Source: Stictocephala bisonia
Lineage: Eukaryota > Arthropoda > Insecta > Hemiptera > Membracidae
Length of the DNA stretch: 64,000 nucleotides
Direction of reading: 5' to 3'
Assembly (NCBI GenBank): GCA_035578905.1
Contig: JAQJVL010000083.1
Coordinates: forward strand, 2,148,546 to 2,212,545
In this document: piece by piece, positions 23,966 to 35,189 of the stretch
Numbering within the stretch: the first letter of the stretch is position 1
How the letters are laid out: each line of letters begins with the position of its first letter
Program-made: the position numbers and the translations under genes
Notes under the pieces: generated by a model
The model's input: the letters and a program-made list of their open reading frames with translations, nothing else
Told to the model about the DNA's origin: nothing
The model's database searches: none

Positions 23966-24389
23966 CTGAGGATCGAATGAGTTCCTTAACCAGTGAATTG
24001 GCCACGTCATGAGCAGAAGATGAAGAAGCCAATTGATAAAGAGCTTCATCAATAACAGGAAAAATGTTCACAGCAGACTTATCTTCATTAAGAACTGTTC
24101 TTTCCACAAGTACAGCTTCTGATGTATCTTCACTCTGTTGTCCATCCACACTTTTGATTTCTTCCTCACGTACAACTTTAAACAAGTTAACTTCTTCCAT
24201 TTTATTACATTTACTTGTAAGAGCCACCTCAGGCATTCTTTTTTCATTTGGTGGAGTACATTTGTAACGCAGTAAATTTATTTCTTTTTGCAATTTCTCT
24301 TTAGTCTCAAGTTGTTCTTTAAGGATTTTTTCAAGTTTCTTTATATCCTCTTCATAAGCTTCCTCTTCTGTGACAGTCAAAAGTTTCTC
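23966..24389 (-). CDS. CFAP44-like gene, exon 6
   Basis: Acceptor TTTTTAACAG and donor CTCAG/GTTAGT bound 424 nt. The exon enters in phase 0 and leaves one base into a codon, matching exon 7. It opens EKLLTVTEEEAYEEDIKKLE, a heptad-rich coiled coil (about 45 residues), then a less ordered acidic/Ser-rich part, then a short helix ALYQLASSSSAHDVANSLVKE. The first part continues the coiled coil of exon 5. It is the largest exon seen. A complementary-strand open frame over the same DNA is a shadow. Confidence 0.75.
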
Positions 24390-25213
24390 CTGTTAAAAAG
24401 GACAGATGTTTGTGATATATTAACACTATTTAGGAATAACAATCAAAAGCAAGAAGAGTAAAATTTTAATAAATAACATCAAAATATATTCTAAATGGAA
24501 AATAACCGCATAGATAATAAATGAAACGAAACAAACATATAGGCTAGTCCTATTATCATAAAACAATATAGAGATTAACATGATGGCTACCAATCACATG
24601 TTTTTAGAGCATTTTGTATTTCCCACGATGGTCATATTTTGGTTGGCACAATGATCCTACATCATTGGCCATATCAGATCAGCAATTCTAAAATAGAAAG
24701 TTCTTTATAAGTTAACTATATTTAAATTAAATTTACCTAAGGAGATATCGATATATTCACTTTTTATCATTGCTTAAGTCCTTGTCCTCATTACTATTTA
24801 CAAACTCATTTTGATCTACTTCAATTGTCATAGGACATTCTAAATACTATAAGTAAGTGTATATTTTCGTCGCCTAAATTATAACTCTTAATGATTTGTC
24901 CGCTTATCCTACAACAACAATCTGACAAAAGAATTGCTCTAAAGCAGTAAACTGCAGGAATAAACTTAGAAACAGCTGTACTAAGAGCAATTAGATGGAG
25001 ACGGCAAGACAGTGCATCAGCTGATAATATATTTGGCTTGGGAATAGTGTAGGGATGATGGGAAAGCAACCATACTGATTGAACATGATATGTCACCTTT
25101 ATAAAACAACGTTTTTCAGCAATCTAATTTTCATTACTAATCAATGACTAATTCAATCAACAACGTCCAAAAATAAGAGGAGTGATAAACTTTTACACTA
25201 CAAAAAGTTCATA
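24390..25213. other. Intron sequence, nothing recognised
   Basis: AT-rich intron of the CFAP44-like gene; no supported coding frame or repeat boundary. Confidence 0.4.
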
Positions 25214-26094
25214 CGAGGAACAATAAAAAGTTCCTGGAATCGATGTCCAGAGACAAACAGCGTGATTGCCGGTGGGAATATTGTTGCCTGTCAGCTAGTA
25301 CTGCTCCTGGAGAAGAGATATAGGTAGCGCTAGTATCGCCAAGCCACCATCGTTCCTCCGTGGAGAGCACCTTGCGTGTATTTGCATGTTTACACTGTCG
25401 CTTTTTGAAAGTTGATTTAATGAACAGCTAAAAAACATTAAATTTGGCGTTTTACTTCAAAAGTCATCTTCTGGAACACTTAAAATGTCAAAAGCCAATT
25501 TTACGAATGGCACAAATGTTTTCGTGAAGGTCACATAAACAATGAAGATGACTCTCGTAGTGGACGCCCTTCTACTGCAACCACAGATGACAACATTGAA
25601 CGAGTTCTGCAAACTGAAGAATAACAATTGATGATATCGTATATAAGGTAAATTTATCCAAACAAAAGTTCTTAGGCGCTTAAGGAAGTAGCCTGAAAAA
25701 TGAGCAGAAAACAATTGGATTTTGCTGCATGACGATTCCCATGCACATCAATTCTCGTTAGTATGTAACTACCTAGTCAAGCAACCTGTTACTATGTTCG
25801 CATATCATCCATACTCGCTTGACCATGCCAGCCGATTTCTTACTGTTGACATTGTGAAAACATCAATGAAAGGAAATCGATTTGCAGGTGCTAAAGCTGT
25901 CAGAAAAATTGAGATAAAAGTATTGAAAAATACATTTAAAAAAATAAGTGTCAAATTTTTAATCTGTGTGACCGTAGGGACAAGAGTATTGTTGTAGGAG
26001 AAGAGTATTTTAAAGAAGAATAGGTTTGTAAGTTTTTATCTTTGTCAAATAAACATATTTCATCCAACTCTGGGAACTTTTTGACTATACTTCG
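25214..26094 (+). mobile_element. Dead mariner with internal deletion
   Basis: Ends CGAGGAACAATAAAAAGTTCC (left) and the complement of ACTTTTTGACTATACTTCG (right) form diverged inverted repeats flanked by TA. Coding remnants follow mariner order: FYEWHKCFREGH and SRSGRPSTATTDDNIERV near 25500-25615, then LHDDSHAH near 25720 where the family has HDNARPH, then a degraded YHPYSLDHASRFL in place of the third catalytic box, and MKGNRF. Missing middle and many stops. It is a different lineage from the mariner at 32919. Confidence 0.7.
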
Positions 26095-26264
26095 TATAAT
26101 CTTTTTGGTGCATTTATATTTGTAATTTGGATTTTTTTTCAAACACAAGAAAAATGTTAACCGCTTGACCAGACTCATGAGAGAAAGGATTATTGCTTGA
26201 AAGTACATGGTGACACCCTAAATCCCTGATTAATAATAAAATATTGTTTACTTAATACTCTACA

Positions 26265-27190
26265 GTAAACAGGACAAAATCTAATGCTGATGTTTACTCG
26301 TTTGCGGATGATACTTCCTTGCGTATTATTAACAGTTCTTGTAATACTCTTTAAATTGATACTTTTGTTCAGTGCAATTTGCTATTACAATGGCAATCAG
26401 AAAATAGCCTTTCTGTTAATACAGCTAAAATAAAGTGCATCAAGTTCTATTTGCAGAAAAACTGTGAAAGTTTGATGATACCTAAGATTCTTATTCGTGA
26501 CATTGAAATTGAATCATGCCAGCGAATTAACTTTCTTGTTTTGATTATGGTTTCCCAAATTTATTTTCCAGATCATATTGTATTAGTATTTATGAGGTAA
26601 ACAGTAGTCTCTTCCTCATTTGTAGACTTGCTACATTTTCTGACACAAATGTTCTCTTCACAGCTTTCTTTGGCTTTAAACTATGCAAATTGCAATCTGG
26701 GGAGCTGAGTCATCAATAAGTAATAGTTTCTAGTAGTTTTCTGATTGAAAAAAAAAATAGAATAATCCTTGTTTCAAGAATTGTATTGTGATTAAACACA
26801 TGGCAATAAACAAAGTAAAAATGGTTTCATGAGGGCATTACAGAGTAAATTAAATATGAAAATATTAAAAATAATTATAAGAATTCAAAAATTTAAATTG
26901 AATCTTGAAAATCGCAGTGATTGTATATTTAGATTACACTGTAATTTTTGTTCACTTTCACTTCAGGTTTTACTTTTTTTAGTTTGTATAAATATGAATG
27001 CCTTTCACCACTTACTAAAAGGAAAATTTTCTTTCAATCTCGCAACTGTAGGATTTACAATTTTAGAAATATGGATCAAATAATTAATCCACAACCACTT
27101 CATTGTTTGAAAGACATATATACTGTTGTGGAGTCAAACATTTCAATTACTATCATAAATATATCAAAGCATAATATAATATGAGTAAAT
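26265..27190 (+). mobile_element. Dead LINE reverse-transcriptase fragment
   Basis: A YSFADDTSLRIIN motif near 26295 carries the catalytic Asp pair and is followed by NSLSVNTAKIKCIKF, the usual next block of Jockey/CR1-type enzymes. Weaker C-terminal words occur to about 27190 (ALQSKLNMKILKIIIRIQKF). Several frame breaks. Confidence 0.55.
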
Positions 27191-27680
27191 TCAAATCTAA
27201 ATTAGTCATTTTTAATATCAAAAGAATATTTATGTGATAAGATTTTTGTTTGGTTAGGAATTTCTTTACTTGTTGTTTTAATGCTGTATTGTTCTTTCTC
27301 CTATTGTTTATGAAAACATGAATTTGTCAATGCTGTATTAATAGTTTTTCATGATAAAAAACTATTCTGATTCTGAACACAAAACCATTAGAATGTTACC
27401 CAGAAGGAAAACCAAATTACCTAGAAATAAGTTAAATAACTTAGAAAAAACCAGGAGACAAATGCCATGCCAACAGCAAAGCAGACAAAAAATGCTGGAA
27501 TATGGGCCAAAACAAGCACAAACAACACATAAAAAAACACCAATTAATTAAAAACCACAAGCTGATAATTGATTGAATCCAGCAAAATGCTGCAATCAAG
27601 TGGTAAAATAAGAAAAAAAAAATAAACCAGTCCATATCAATTGTACACAAAAAACAACAAAAATTGTTGTTTAAAAATAC

Positions 27681-27815
27681 CTTGTTGATACTAATCTTCC
27701 TCATTAGCATGTTCAGATTTACTCCTTCATGGTCGAGCACTGCCTGAACTCTCAACCTCCTGGTATTCTCTTTTTCAATCTCTATAAAATCCTCAATATG
27801 TTTCTGCAATTCCTT
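27681..27815 (-). CDS. CFAP44-like gene, exon 5
   Basis: Acceptor GTTTTCTTTACAG, donor AACAAG/GTATTT; 135 nt, phase 0 to phase 0, 45 residues. The peptide KELQKHIEDFIEIEKENTRR is a continuous coiled coil with E/K at the polar positions. Confidence 0.75.
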
Positions 27816-27890
27816 CTGTAAAGAAAACTGTAATGAACTAGTTATAAAAATTAGAGTGTAATATTGTTTACTGGGTTTATGTAAAGACTA

Positions 27891-28557
27891 GGGGACACCC
27901 ATACTCACTTAGTGTCGCTCGCTGCGCTCATGAGGGAAGATACGGCCATGCCTGGTATCTCTGTATTTAGCCCCAATGTGAAACAGCCTGTGGCCTGGTA
28001 AGGAAGCTCAGTCTGTATTGTCATTTTTGGTTTATGAGTCAGTGGAGCCCTTAAATAGTCTTTTTCAAAATATGATGGTATATTAAAAATCAAGAGAAAA
28101 ATACTTTTAAATTTGATACCCCACTTGGGTGTGTTGGTTTACAATTTTCCATTTTTGGGTTTTGAGGGTATGTTTTTGATTTTTGGAGGGAAGAGCCCAT
28201 AAACGTTGTCTCTTCCAAAATATAATAGTATATTCAGATTTAGGTGATATATATCTGTAGTTTGATACCCACTTGGGCCTTTTATTTTAGTATTACCCTT
28301 TCTTTTTTTGGAGAAATTTTTGTGTTTTTGGTGTAGAGACCCTATGGTATTTACCCTTACCATAATTTTATGATATATTTTGGATTCAGGAGAAAAGCTG
28401 TAATATGATACTTCATGTGGGGATAGGACTCCTGGAAGTGCCTCAACATTTATTATCAGGCAGTAAGTCAGTGAGTAACCAGTATATAGAAATGTAGGTT
28501 TGGTTGGATAATAGGGAATATATATTTGTTACATCTATATTTATAAAAGAGGATGTT

Positions 28558-28609
<52 letters not shown>

Positions 28610-29400
28610 TGAAGTTTATGCGCTGCCAAACCATCCAACCGATCGCCATGAAACTTTAGGATGTTGTCTTGTATACTCCCGAGATGGTTTCTGTGAAGTT
28701 TGATGCAGATCCGTCCACAGGGTCCCGCCCCACGGGCTCCTAAAGATCCCATGTTATTCAAATGGAGAATCTGAATTGTTTACAAAAAACATAGGACTGT
28801 GTGGTTTAATGTAGTTTCACATGCCATATGCAGATTGAAGTTCTCACAACAACAGTACTGTATATGTTTTGATTTATTGTAGTTCTACATTTCACCTTGA
28901 GAGTGTAGCATACACTACTTTTACTTGATCAGGTGATCTGTATTCGCTTGCTCGAGAGTAGCTCACCAAAAAACCTTTACATTTATACACCAAATAAGAA
29001 GACCAAAAATATAGTTTACCCTCTTGCACTCATTTAATAAATAATGGTTTTTTTCTATAATTCTTTTTATTGCTTTATTTTGGTATGTCAATGAAAAATG
29101 AAAGGCGAGACAACGTCCGCCGGGTTCAGCTAGTTTTGTATATTTGACATTAACCTATTGATGCATTAAGAGTTTAATCTTCAGGTGTTAAACAAAAACA
29201 AATTACATGAAAACGTTTGAAATAGGTCAAGTAATACCGTTGGGTATTTATACTAATAAGTAGGTAGCAACGCAAGTAGTGTGGTTGAGGTACTGTAAAT
29301 CAATTTAGTATCGTGATTTTACGTTATACAGTTAATCTATTTATTTATAGGCAAAAGTCACATGTCGGGGTTGGCATGCGAAGCGTGCAGGGGTGTCCCC
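27891..29400. mobile_element. TIR element of uncertain superfamily
   Basis: GGGGACACCC at 27891 and GGGTGTCCCC at 29391-29400 are perfect inverted ends flanked by TA. Near each end lies a GC-rich palindromic word (CGCTCGCTGCGCTC; GGCATGCGAAGCGTGC). From about 28040 to 28425 a ~90-bp unit, including GATACCCACTTGGG-like words, is repeated three times with divergence. No transposase. A Helitron-like copy interrupts it at 28534-29133. It lies in intron 4-5 of the CFAP44-like gene. Confidence 0.6.
28534..29133 (+). mobile_element. Non-autonomous Helitron-like element 2
   Basis: Begins TCTATATTTATAAAAG after an A and ends GGGTTCAGCTAGT before a T. The body contains CCGATCGCCATGAAACTT as in element 1 at 17840. 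A GGCG...CGCC potential hairpin (29103-29120) sits about ten bases before the 3' end, as in Helitrons. An (AT)n run of about 48 bp at 28559-28606 lies near the 5' end. Confidence 0.6.
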
Positions 29401-29402
29401 TA

Positions 29403-29925
29403 GTATTTATATATATAATTATGTATTATATCTGTTACAAAAATAATTACATAGGTTATTTACATTTAAAAAATTTAATACCCATTGCAACTTTGAACAA
29501 TTGCTGTGTTACTAAATTTAGATAAACAATAAAATGAACTAAAACATACATTTGATAATAATATGGTAGTAGAATTTAATACTTAATGACATAATGAAAT
29601 AAATGACAGTTTATATTATTATTTTTACAATCACCATGGAACAATACGCATTCACAAATTTAAATCACAATTATTTAAAACAAAAAAATATCATTAGAAG
29701 GCACAGAATAAGATGTTAACAACTTTGTATTATTCACTGCAAAATTGCATGACAGGGGGTGTAGGACAGCTGATTATTTGTATCTTCTTGCGTGTCATTT
29801 AGTGGTACAAAAAATAATAACTGGTTTGTAATCTAGTTGAATTAAATTCTCCTTGGATTCAGCATATTACAGCTATACCAACACAATGTAAATAATTTTA
29901 TACGCAGTACGTTTATCTTGGTCAG
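29403..29925. other. Intron sequence, nothing recognised
   Basis: AT-rich intron; no supported feature. Confidence 0.4.
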
Positions 29926-30037
29926 ACACATGGGCCATCTGATCGCCATGGACAACTAGAGTTGAAACTGATCCGCCATGGTGGGCTAATGGTTGTGGTC
30001 TGTGACACTGGCCACACAATTGTCTGTGTCATCCCAA
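29926..30037 (+). CDS. Isolated exon-like open segment (possible C2-domain start)
   Basis: An acceptor-like TTTATCTTGGTCAG and a strong donor-like CCCAA/GTGAGT bound 112 nt that are open in one frame. The peptide has HGQLELKLIRHGGLMVVV, the G-x-L-x-V-x-hydrophobic pattern of the first strands of C2 domains. Codon choice is more GC-rich than the surrounding intron. No neighbouring exon of such a gene was found, and it lies antisense inside a CFAP44-like intron, so a captured or pseudogene exon, or chance, is quite possible. Confidence 0.2.
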
Positions 30038-30587
30038 GTGAGTTCTAGTGTCCATTGTTTGCGAAGCATTTATGTACCTACTATTTATGTACCAAATATT
30101 TAAAAATCAGATTGTAGAACAAAATTTAATTTATATTAGGCCTATATGATATAAAACAAAACAAAAGGAAACAACATTTTTAAAAGTTACTATATTGTAT
30201 AAAATATAATATTAATTCTATTTTGTAAAAAAAATTTGCAATTTTTTTTATTAGTGTCAGTATTTTTATTTAACTAAATGGCACACAATTAGTTAGATGT
30301 TAATTATAAAAACTCAATTTCTAAAAAAGTTAAGTAATTATAATTATAGGCTATATTTAGTTGGGGATGTTTCAAACACCCTGCGCGGGATTTGATGTTA
30401 CAAGGGTTAACAGTCCTTGGCTTTGTAAATGGCCATAATACAACTCCTCAGACCTTTCGTCTGATTCAACTCTGTTGGTCTTCCTATTTTTGTGTTAATA
30501 TATAGACCACAAACTAATATGTATGTTATTCTCTGCTAAAGGGTTAATATTTTTAGTTAACAAAAACAAGAAACTGACAGGTCTAAC

Positions 30588-30819
30588 CTTTGTGCCAGCT
30601 ATCATAACATCATACTTCTGCCTTAGATTATCTACTTGGTAGTTTCTTCGAGCTTCATTGATCATTTTTTTCAATACAGACTCTTCTAGAAGTTCAACAT
30701 TTAATAAAGTTCCAAACTTACTTAGAATTTCTTCATCAATCTCTTTTTTTAAACTCTTCTTTATCTCTTTCATTTCCTTTCGTTTTTTATTAAGACGTTG
30801 CATTAACCGTTTTTGTTGC
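30588..30819 (-). CDS. CFAP44-like gene, exon 4
   Basis: Acceptor TGTTTTGTCTCAG, donor ACAAAG/GTTAGA; 232 nt, one base to finish the previous codon then 77 codons. The peptide has a strongly basic coiled coil (LNKKRKEMKEIKKSLKKEID), then the family-typical LSKFGTLLNVELLEESVLKK, where CFAP43/44 proteins carry a KFG-x-x-v-d-x-e-x-L box, then another coil. Confidence 0.8.
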
Positions 30820-30934
30820 CTGAGACAAAACATAACATTTATTATTTCCTAACAAACTCAAATTTTGTATTACTACTGTTTATTATGTGATAGTCTTAAT
30901 ATATATTTATATAAATGAGTACCTGAAATGTTTT

Positions 30935-30966
30935 GTCATCATCATCATCATCATCATCATCATCTC
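30935..30966 (+). repeat. (CAT)n microsatellite
   Basis: About ten CAT/ATC trinucleotides in an intron of the CFAP44-like gene. Confidence 0.9.
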
Positions 30967-31206
30967 ATCGGCTTAACAGGTTTCCTTCATCTTTTTTAAG
31001 TTTCCTAATTTTTCGTAGAATGTTCTTCAGAAAAGAAACATTTAAAAAATCACAAGGAAATTGGAAAATTTTGGAAAACTAACCAAGGAGTTTTAGTTTG
31101 ATTTGTTTACCTGACAACAAAACAAATGAAAGGAAAATTTGGAACATGTGATGTAAATGTTTCTGCAAATTATTTATATTTGTTTGTATTACGTATATAT
31201 TTATAT

Positions 31207-31945
31207 AGGTTGTATTTTATTACTTGGTGATATTTTATTACTCGATACCACTGTACGTGTATGGGTGGGCTGGTGGGTCATCACCACTGTACGTGTATGG
31301 GTGGGCGGGTGGATCATCACCACTGTACGTGTATGGATGGCCGGGCGGGTCATCACCACTGTACGTGTATGGGTGGGCGAGCGGGTCATCACCACTGTAC
31401 GTGTATGGGTGGGTGGGTTATCACCACTGTGATAAGAGTGGTTACTGAAATAGTCTTTTGTATTCAGTCAAAAATTAGTATGCTGTATAAAATGTTGGTA
31501 TATAAATTAATATTATATTAAAATATTAATATCGATACCACTGTACGTGTATGGGTGGGCTGGTGGGTCATCACCACTGTACGTGTATGGGTGGGCTGGT
31601 GGGTCATCACCACTGTACGTGTATGGGTGGGCTGGTGGGTCATCACCACTGTACGTGTATGGATGGCCGGGCGGGTCATCACCACTGTACGTGTATGGGT
31701 GGGCGAGCGGGTCATCACCACTGTACGTGTATGGGTGGGTGGGTTATCACCACTGTGATAAGAGTGGTTACTGAAATAGTCTTTTGTATTCAGTCAAAAA
31801 TTAATATGCTGTATAAAATGTTGGTATATAAATTAATATTATATTAAAATATTTACCAACATTTCATACAGTATTTTAATTTTTGACTGAATGCAAAAGA
31901 CTATTTCAGTAAACACTCCTATCGCCAAGGAATAAAATACAACAT
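31207..31945. repeat. Fold-back unit carrying 36-bp minisatellite arrays 5 and 6
   Basis: Two blocks, 31243-31532 and 31533-31850, are a direct duplication. Each holds a 36-bp minisatellite array (GTACGTGTATGGGTGGGCGG with CATCACCAC; five and six units) and then an AT-rich tail with TACTGAAATAGTCTTTTGTA. The tail of the second block is followed at once by its inverted copy (about 31850-31920). Outer edges GGTTGTATTTTATTACTTGG and the complement of CCAAGGAATAAAATACAAC form inverted ends. So the minisatellite sits inside a terminal-inverted-repeat unit. Confidence 0.65.
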
Positions 31946-32004
31946 ATGTTTTAAATCTGTATAACTGAGTTTGAAACCCTGAGCTTACGTGAGTTTAAAA
32001 CTCC

Positions 32005-32610
32005 AGCAACACTTATACACTTGTTTTGCCCTTGTCATAAAATTCTTTAGGTTGATCTCGAAGCCACTTTTGCACCTCTTCATTGGATTGAACATTTTTC
32101 CCTTGCAGACCCTCTTTAAGGGGTCCAAACAGATGAAAGTCTGATGTAGTGAGGTCAAGGCTTTTGGGGAGATGTGGAAGGATCTCCCAAGCCAGTTTGT
32201 GCAGTTTTTCTTTCCTCAGCTTTGTTGTATATGGACGGTAATTTCATGAAGCAAAATCACACTTAATGAATAATGTTATGGGCAGTTCCAAAAATACTGT
32301 TTACTTTTTTACTTATCAGTTTATCAGTGATATGTCTATTCTCCCAAATTAACATATCAATCCAAGATTTTATAAAGTCCTAACTTTGACCGGTTGTTCA
32401 CTGCGTTGCTTAACAGAAACATTTGTACAGCTACTTTGAATCTGTTCTACCCATTTGTAAACATTCAGACGATTCAAATAATTGTCTCCATACACTTATA
32501 ACATTCTTTTATGGATTTTACTGCCTTTCTCATTTTCCTGGAGTAAAAATCTGATCATGGCACTTTGTTCTTCCACTGTGCGATTCTCAGGCAGACTTGA
32601 CATTCTTAAT
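32005..32610 (-). mobile_element. Dead mariner fragment
   Basis: Minus-strand remnants follow mariner order: an N-terminal SLPENRTVEEQSAMIRFLLQ with start ATG near 32605, a helix-turn-helix part (NRLNVYKWVEQIQ), then a jump over the catalytic core to LTTSDFHLFGPLKE, in which the third catalytic Asp remains, and a C-terminal KEFYDKG. The first two catalytic boxes are deleted. Distinct from both other mariners. Confidence 0.7.
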
Positions 32611-32918
32611 TAAGTACATTAACTAAGATTTTATTTACAAAATATAATTAATTTACAAAATTAAGATAATTAGAGTCTTAAGAATAGATGTAAAAAATTA
32701 AAAAAATATGTTATTTATATCCTGAAAGTTTTAAGGATCAATTGAACAGTAGTAATTTGTTTTGTTATTTATTGAATGAGCCTCGTACATTAATAAGACC
32801 TCCTAAACCATCCCATTTTAAATATTGTAAACATCCTGAGCTACTTCACATGTTTATACTAAAACAAATTCTACTCTTTGTTGGAAGGATAGTTATAAAA
32901 CTACCTGAGTTTGTGGTA

Positions 32919-34263
32919 CGAGGGTCGTCTCAAAAGTAAGTTACACTATTTTTTTTAAAGCCGTTCTGTTGGCGCCAGAAGTCTGGGAGTCGCGGAGTAT
33001 TTGCGTCTGGGCGTAGTGGCAGCACTGTAAAATTCCTATGCACGTGCGTCGATCGATCGACCAGTCAGACTACAGGCAATATGGAGACACCACTTGTTCC
33101 TACCGCCGATTGTGAAATTCGCGCTATTATTCGTTTTTTTAACAGCAAAAAATAAAACTGCTACTGAAATTCATCATGAGTTGTGTAGTGTTTATGGTGA
33201 AGGTGTGATGTCAAGGCCAATGGTATCTCGTTGGCGTCAATCATTCATTGAAGGACGGACAACACTGCCTGATGAACAACGAAGCGGCCGCCCCTCCACT
33301 TCTCGCGCGGCAACTGTTGTTGAAGATGTCAGAAAGGTCATTGACACCGATCGGCGCCTGACTCTTGACGAAATCCTTTGTCAACTGCCTTCTAATGTGG
33401 AAATAAGCCGTGCATCACTCCACAGGATTATTTCTGATGATCTTCATCTGTCAAAAGTGTGTGCAAGGTGGGTTCCACGCCTTCTCACAGAACAGCACAA
33501 AGAGCAGAGAGTTGATGCTGCTTTGCAATTTCAACAATTTTTCGATGATGAAGGAGACAATTTATTCGATCGAATAGTGACTGGGGATGAGACCTGGATC
33601 CATCATTGGACGCCTGAATCGAAAAGACAGAGTATGGTATGGAAAGGAAAGGACGAACCAACACCAAAAAAAGCGAAAGTTGTGGAATCCGCTGGAAAAA
33701 TCATGGCGACGGTTTTTTGGGACAACAAAGGTGTGTTATTGATCGACTACCTTCCTCGTGGGACTACAATAACAGCAGCACGGTATTGTGAACTTTTGGA
33801 ACAACTGAGAAGAGCAATCCAGAACAAAAGAAGAGGAAAGTTGACGAAAAAAGTTTTTTTGTTCCATGACAACGCTCGCCCACATGCTGCTCGTCAGACC
33901 CAAGACCTGCTCACAGATTTTCGATGGGATGTTTTTGGACATCCACCTTACTCCCCGGACCTTGCACCAAGTGACTTTCATCTTTTCCCACACCTCAAAC
34001 AACATCTTGGAGGTCGGCGCTTCGCAAATGACGATGAGCTGAAAGAAGAGGTTGAGAGTTGGCTAAGCAATATGGCGGCAGAATGGTATGATGAGGGACT
34101 GAAAAAACTGTTACCACGTTACCAAAAATGTTTAGAAAATCATGGAAATTATGTAGAAAAATAAGGTTAACTTGTACTTTTCAAAATATATCATTTAAAA
34201 TATTTTCTGATGTTTTTTATACTTTTAATAAAATAGTGTAACTTACTTTTGAGACAACCCTCG
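32919..34263 (+). mobile_element. Nearly intact mariner transposon
   Basis: Inverted ends of over 30 bp, CGAGGGTCGTCTCAAAAGTA on the left and the same with one change (GGGTTGTC) on the right complement, flanked by TA at 32917-32918 and 34264-34265. Length 1345 bp, typical of the family. The nearly identical ends and one long frame suggest recent arrival. It is in intron 3-4 of the CFAP44-like gene. Confidence 0.93.
33080..34164 (+). CDS. Mariner transposase with one frame slip near the N-terminus
   Basis: This enzyme cuts and rejoins the element's ends. The natural start is the ATG at 33080 (METPLVPTADCEIRA...), whose frame meets TAA inside an A6 run at about 33147-33154. The long frame of 356 codons takes over there, so one base is gained or lost near the T7/A6 runs (33134-33152). 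Downstream all parts are present: helix-turn-helix (ATEIHHELCSVYGEG), the linker GRPST, and the DD34D triad in GDETWIHH, HDNARPH and APSDFHLF, with exactly 34 residues between the second and third Asp. The C-terminus (YQKCLENHGNYVEK) is complete. Apart from the slip it looks functional; it could also be an assembly error. Confidence 0.88.
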
Positions 34264-34410
34264 TATATTTCAGTTCAATCCAGGTTTGGGATGTTCAGAC
34301 CTATACTGAAACCTATATATAAAACCTAGACACATGTTATGCACAAACCTATATAATTCCTACAAGAGGTGTACTTATCATGTATAGATTAGTTTTATTA
34401 AAGAGCTCAC

Positions 34411-34613
34411 TCAGTTTTGGTTTCTTCCAATTGAGTTTCTAACTCCAGTACATGCTTACGGCCAGCCAGTTTTAGCAGCTCATCATCGTGGACCACCAGT
34501 GGATCATGCACCAATCCTTCCTCTGGGTGGCTTGCTGACTTAAAATGACGACACTGACTCAGGTTCATAACAACCACAGTTTCGATTTCATTCAGTTTCT
34601 GCTGCTTCTCAAA
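34411..34613 (-). CDS. CFAP44-like gene, exon 3
   Basis: Acceptor TTGTTTAG, donor ACTGA/GTGAGC; 203 nt, phase 0 in and two bases over at the end. It begins FEKQQKLNEIETVVVMNLSQ, which matches the CFAP44 pattern (F/Q-x-E-K-Q-x-K-L-N followed by V-V-V-x-x-L), and continues with LVHDPLVVHDDELLKLAGR, the position of the family's hydrophobic LVF-x-x-x-x-L box, ending in a coiled coil. One of the two strongest exons for naming the gene. Confidence 0.85.
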
Positions 34614-34934
34614 CTAAACAATCCATGATCAATACATTAAATCAGAATGTATGTTCATGACATCACACTTTAGTACTAGGAATGTGCTGTGATATAGAAA
34701 TCGATTTATGATCTGGGCTTATTCCATCAAAATTCTTCATAGTTTAATCATTTCCTGAACTCTTTAACTTAAAGTAAAATATAAACATTCATAATTAAAC
34801 ACAAAATAATAGAAAAAAACAATAGAGTGCCGTCTATTATTTTGGCACTTGACTATTTCTTCCCACGACTATTCCTGGCATGAGAGTCCCAGAGTTTAAT
34901 TTCTTTATTACTATGGAAGCAGATGCTTTCTAAC

Positions 34935-35073
34935 CTGTACAGCCTCCAACTCTTGTGTGATGACAGCCACATCATGATCCAACTGTGTAAGGTCCTTTAC
35001 GCATATCTGTATTTCCCGCTGTTGCTCATCAATTTGCCTATGCAACTCAGCGATATTATCTTCAATTTCGTAC
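34935..35073 (-). CDS. CFAP44-like gene, exon 2
   Basis: Acceptor TTTTAATTACAG, donor GTACAG/GTTAGA; 139 nt. Its first base completes the codon left open by the exon 13.4 kb upstream. The peptide YEIEDNIAELHRQIDEQQRE is a regular coiled coil, ending ITQELEAVQ and running straight into exon 3. The intron to exon 3 is only 321 bp, the one intron here without a transposon. Confidence 0.8.
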
Positions 35074-35189
35074 CTGTAATTAAAAGTAACTAGAATAAAT
35101 GTTTATGAACATTGAAAGAATGTAAAAAGCTAAGAATTCATTTTGTTTAGAGCTTGACACGTTAGACAAACACTCACATTTTTATGAGA

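Noticed and set aside
24821..25096. Minus-strand 91-codon open frame in the intron between exons 5 and 6
   Set aside because: Composition of random translation, no splice sites keeping the gene's phase, and exon 5 already joins exon 6 in frame.
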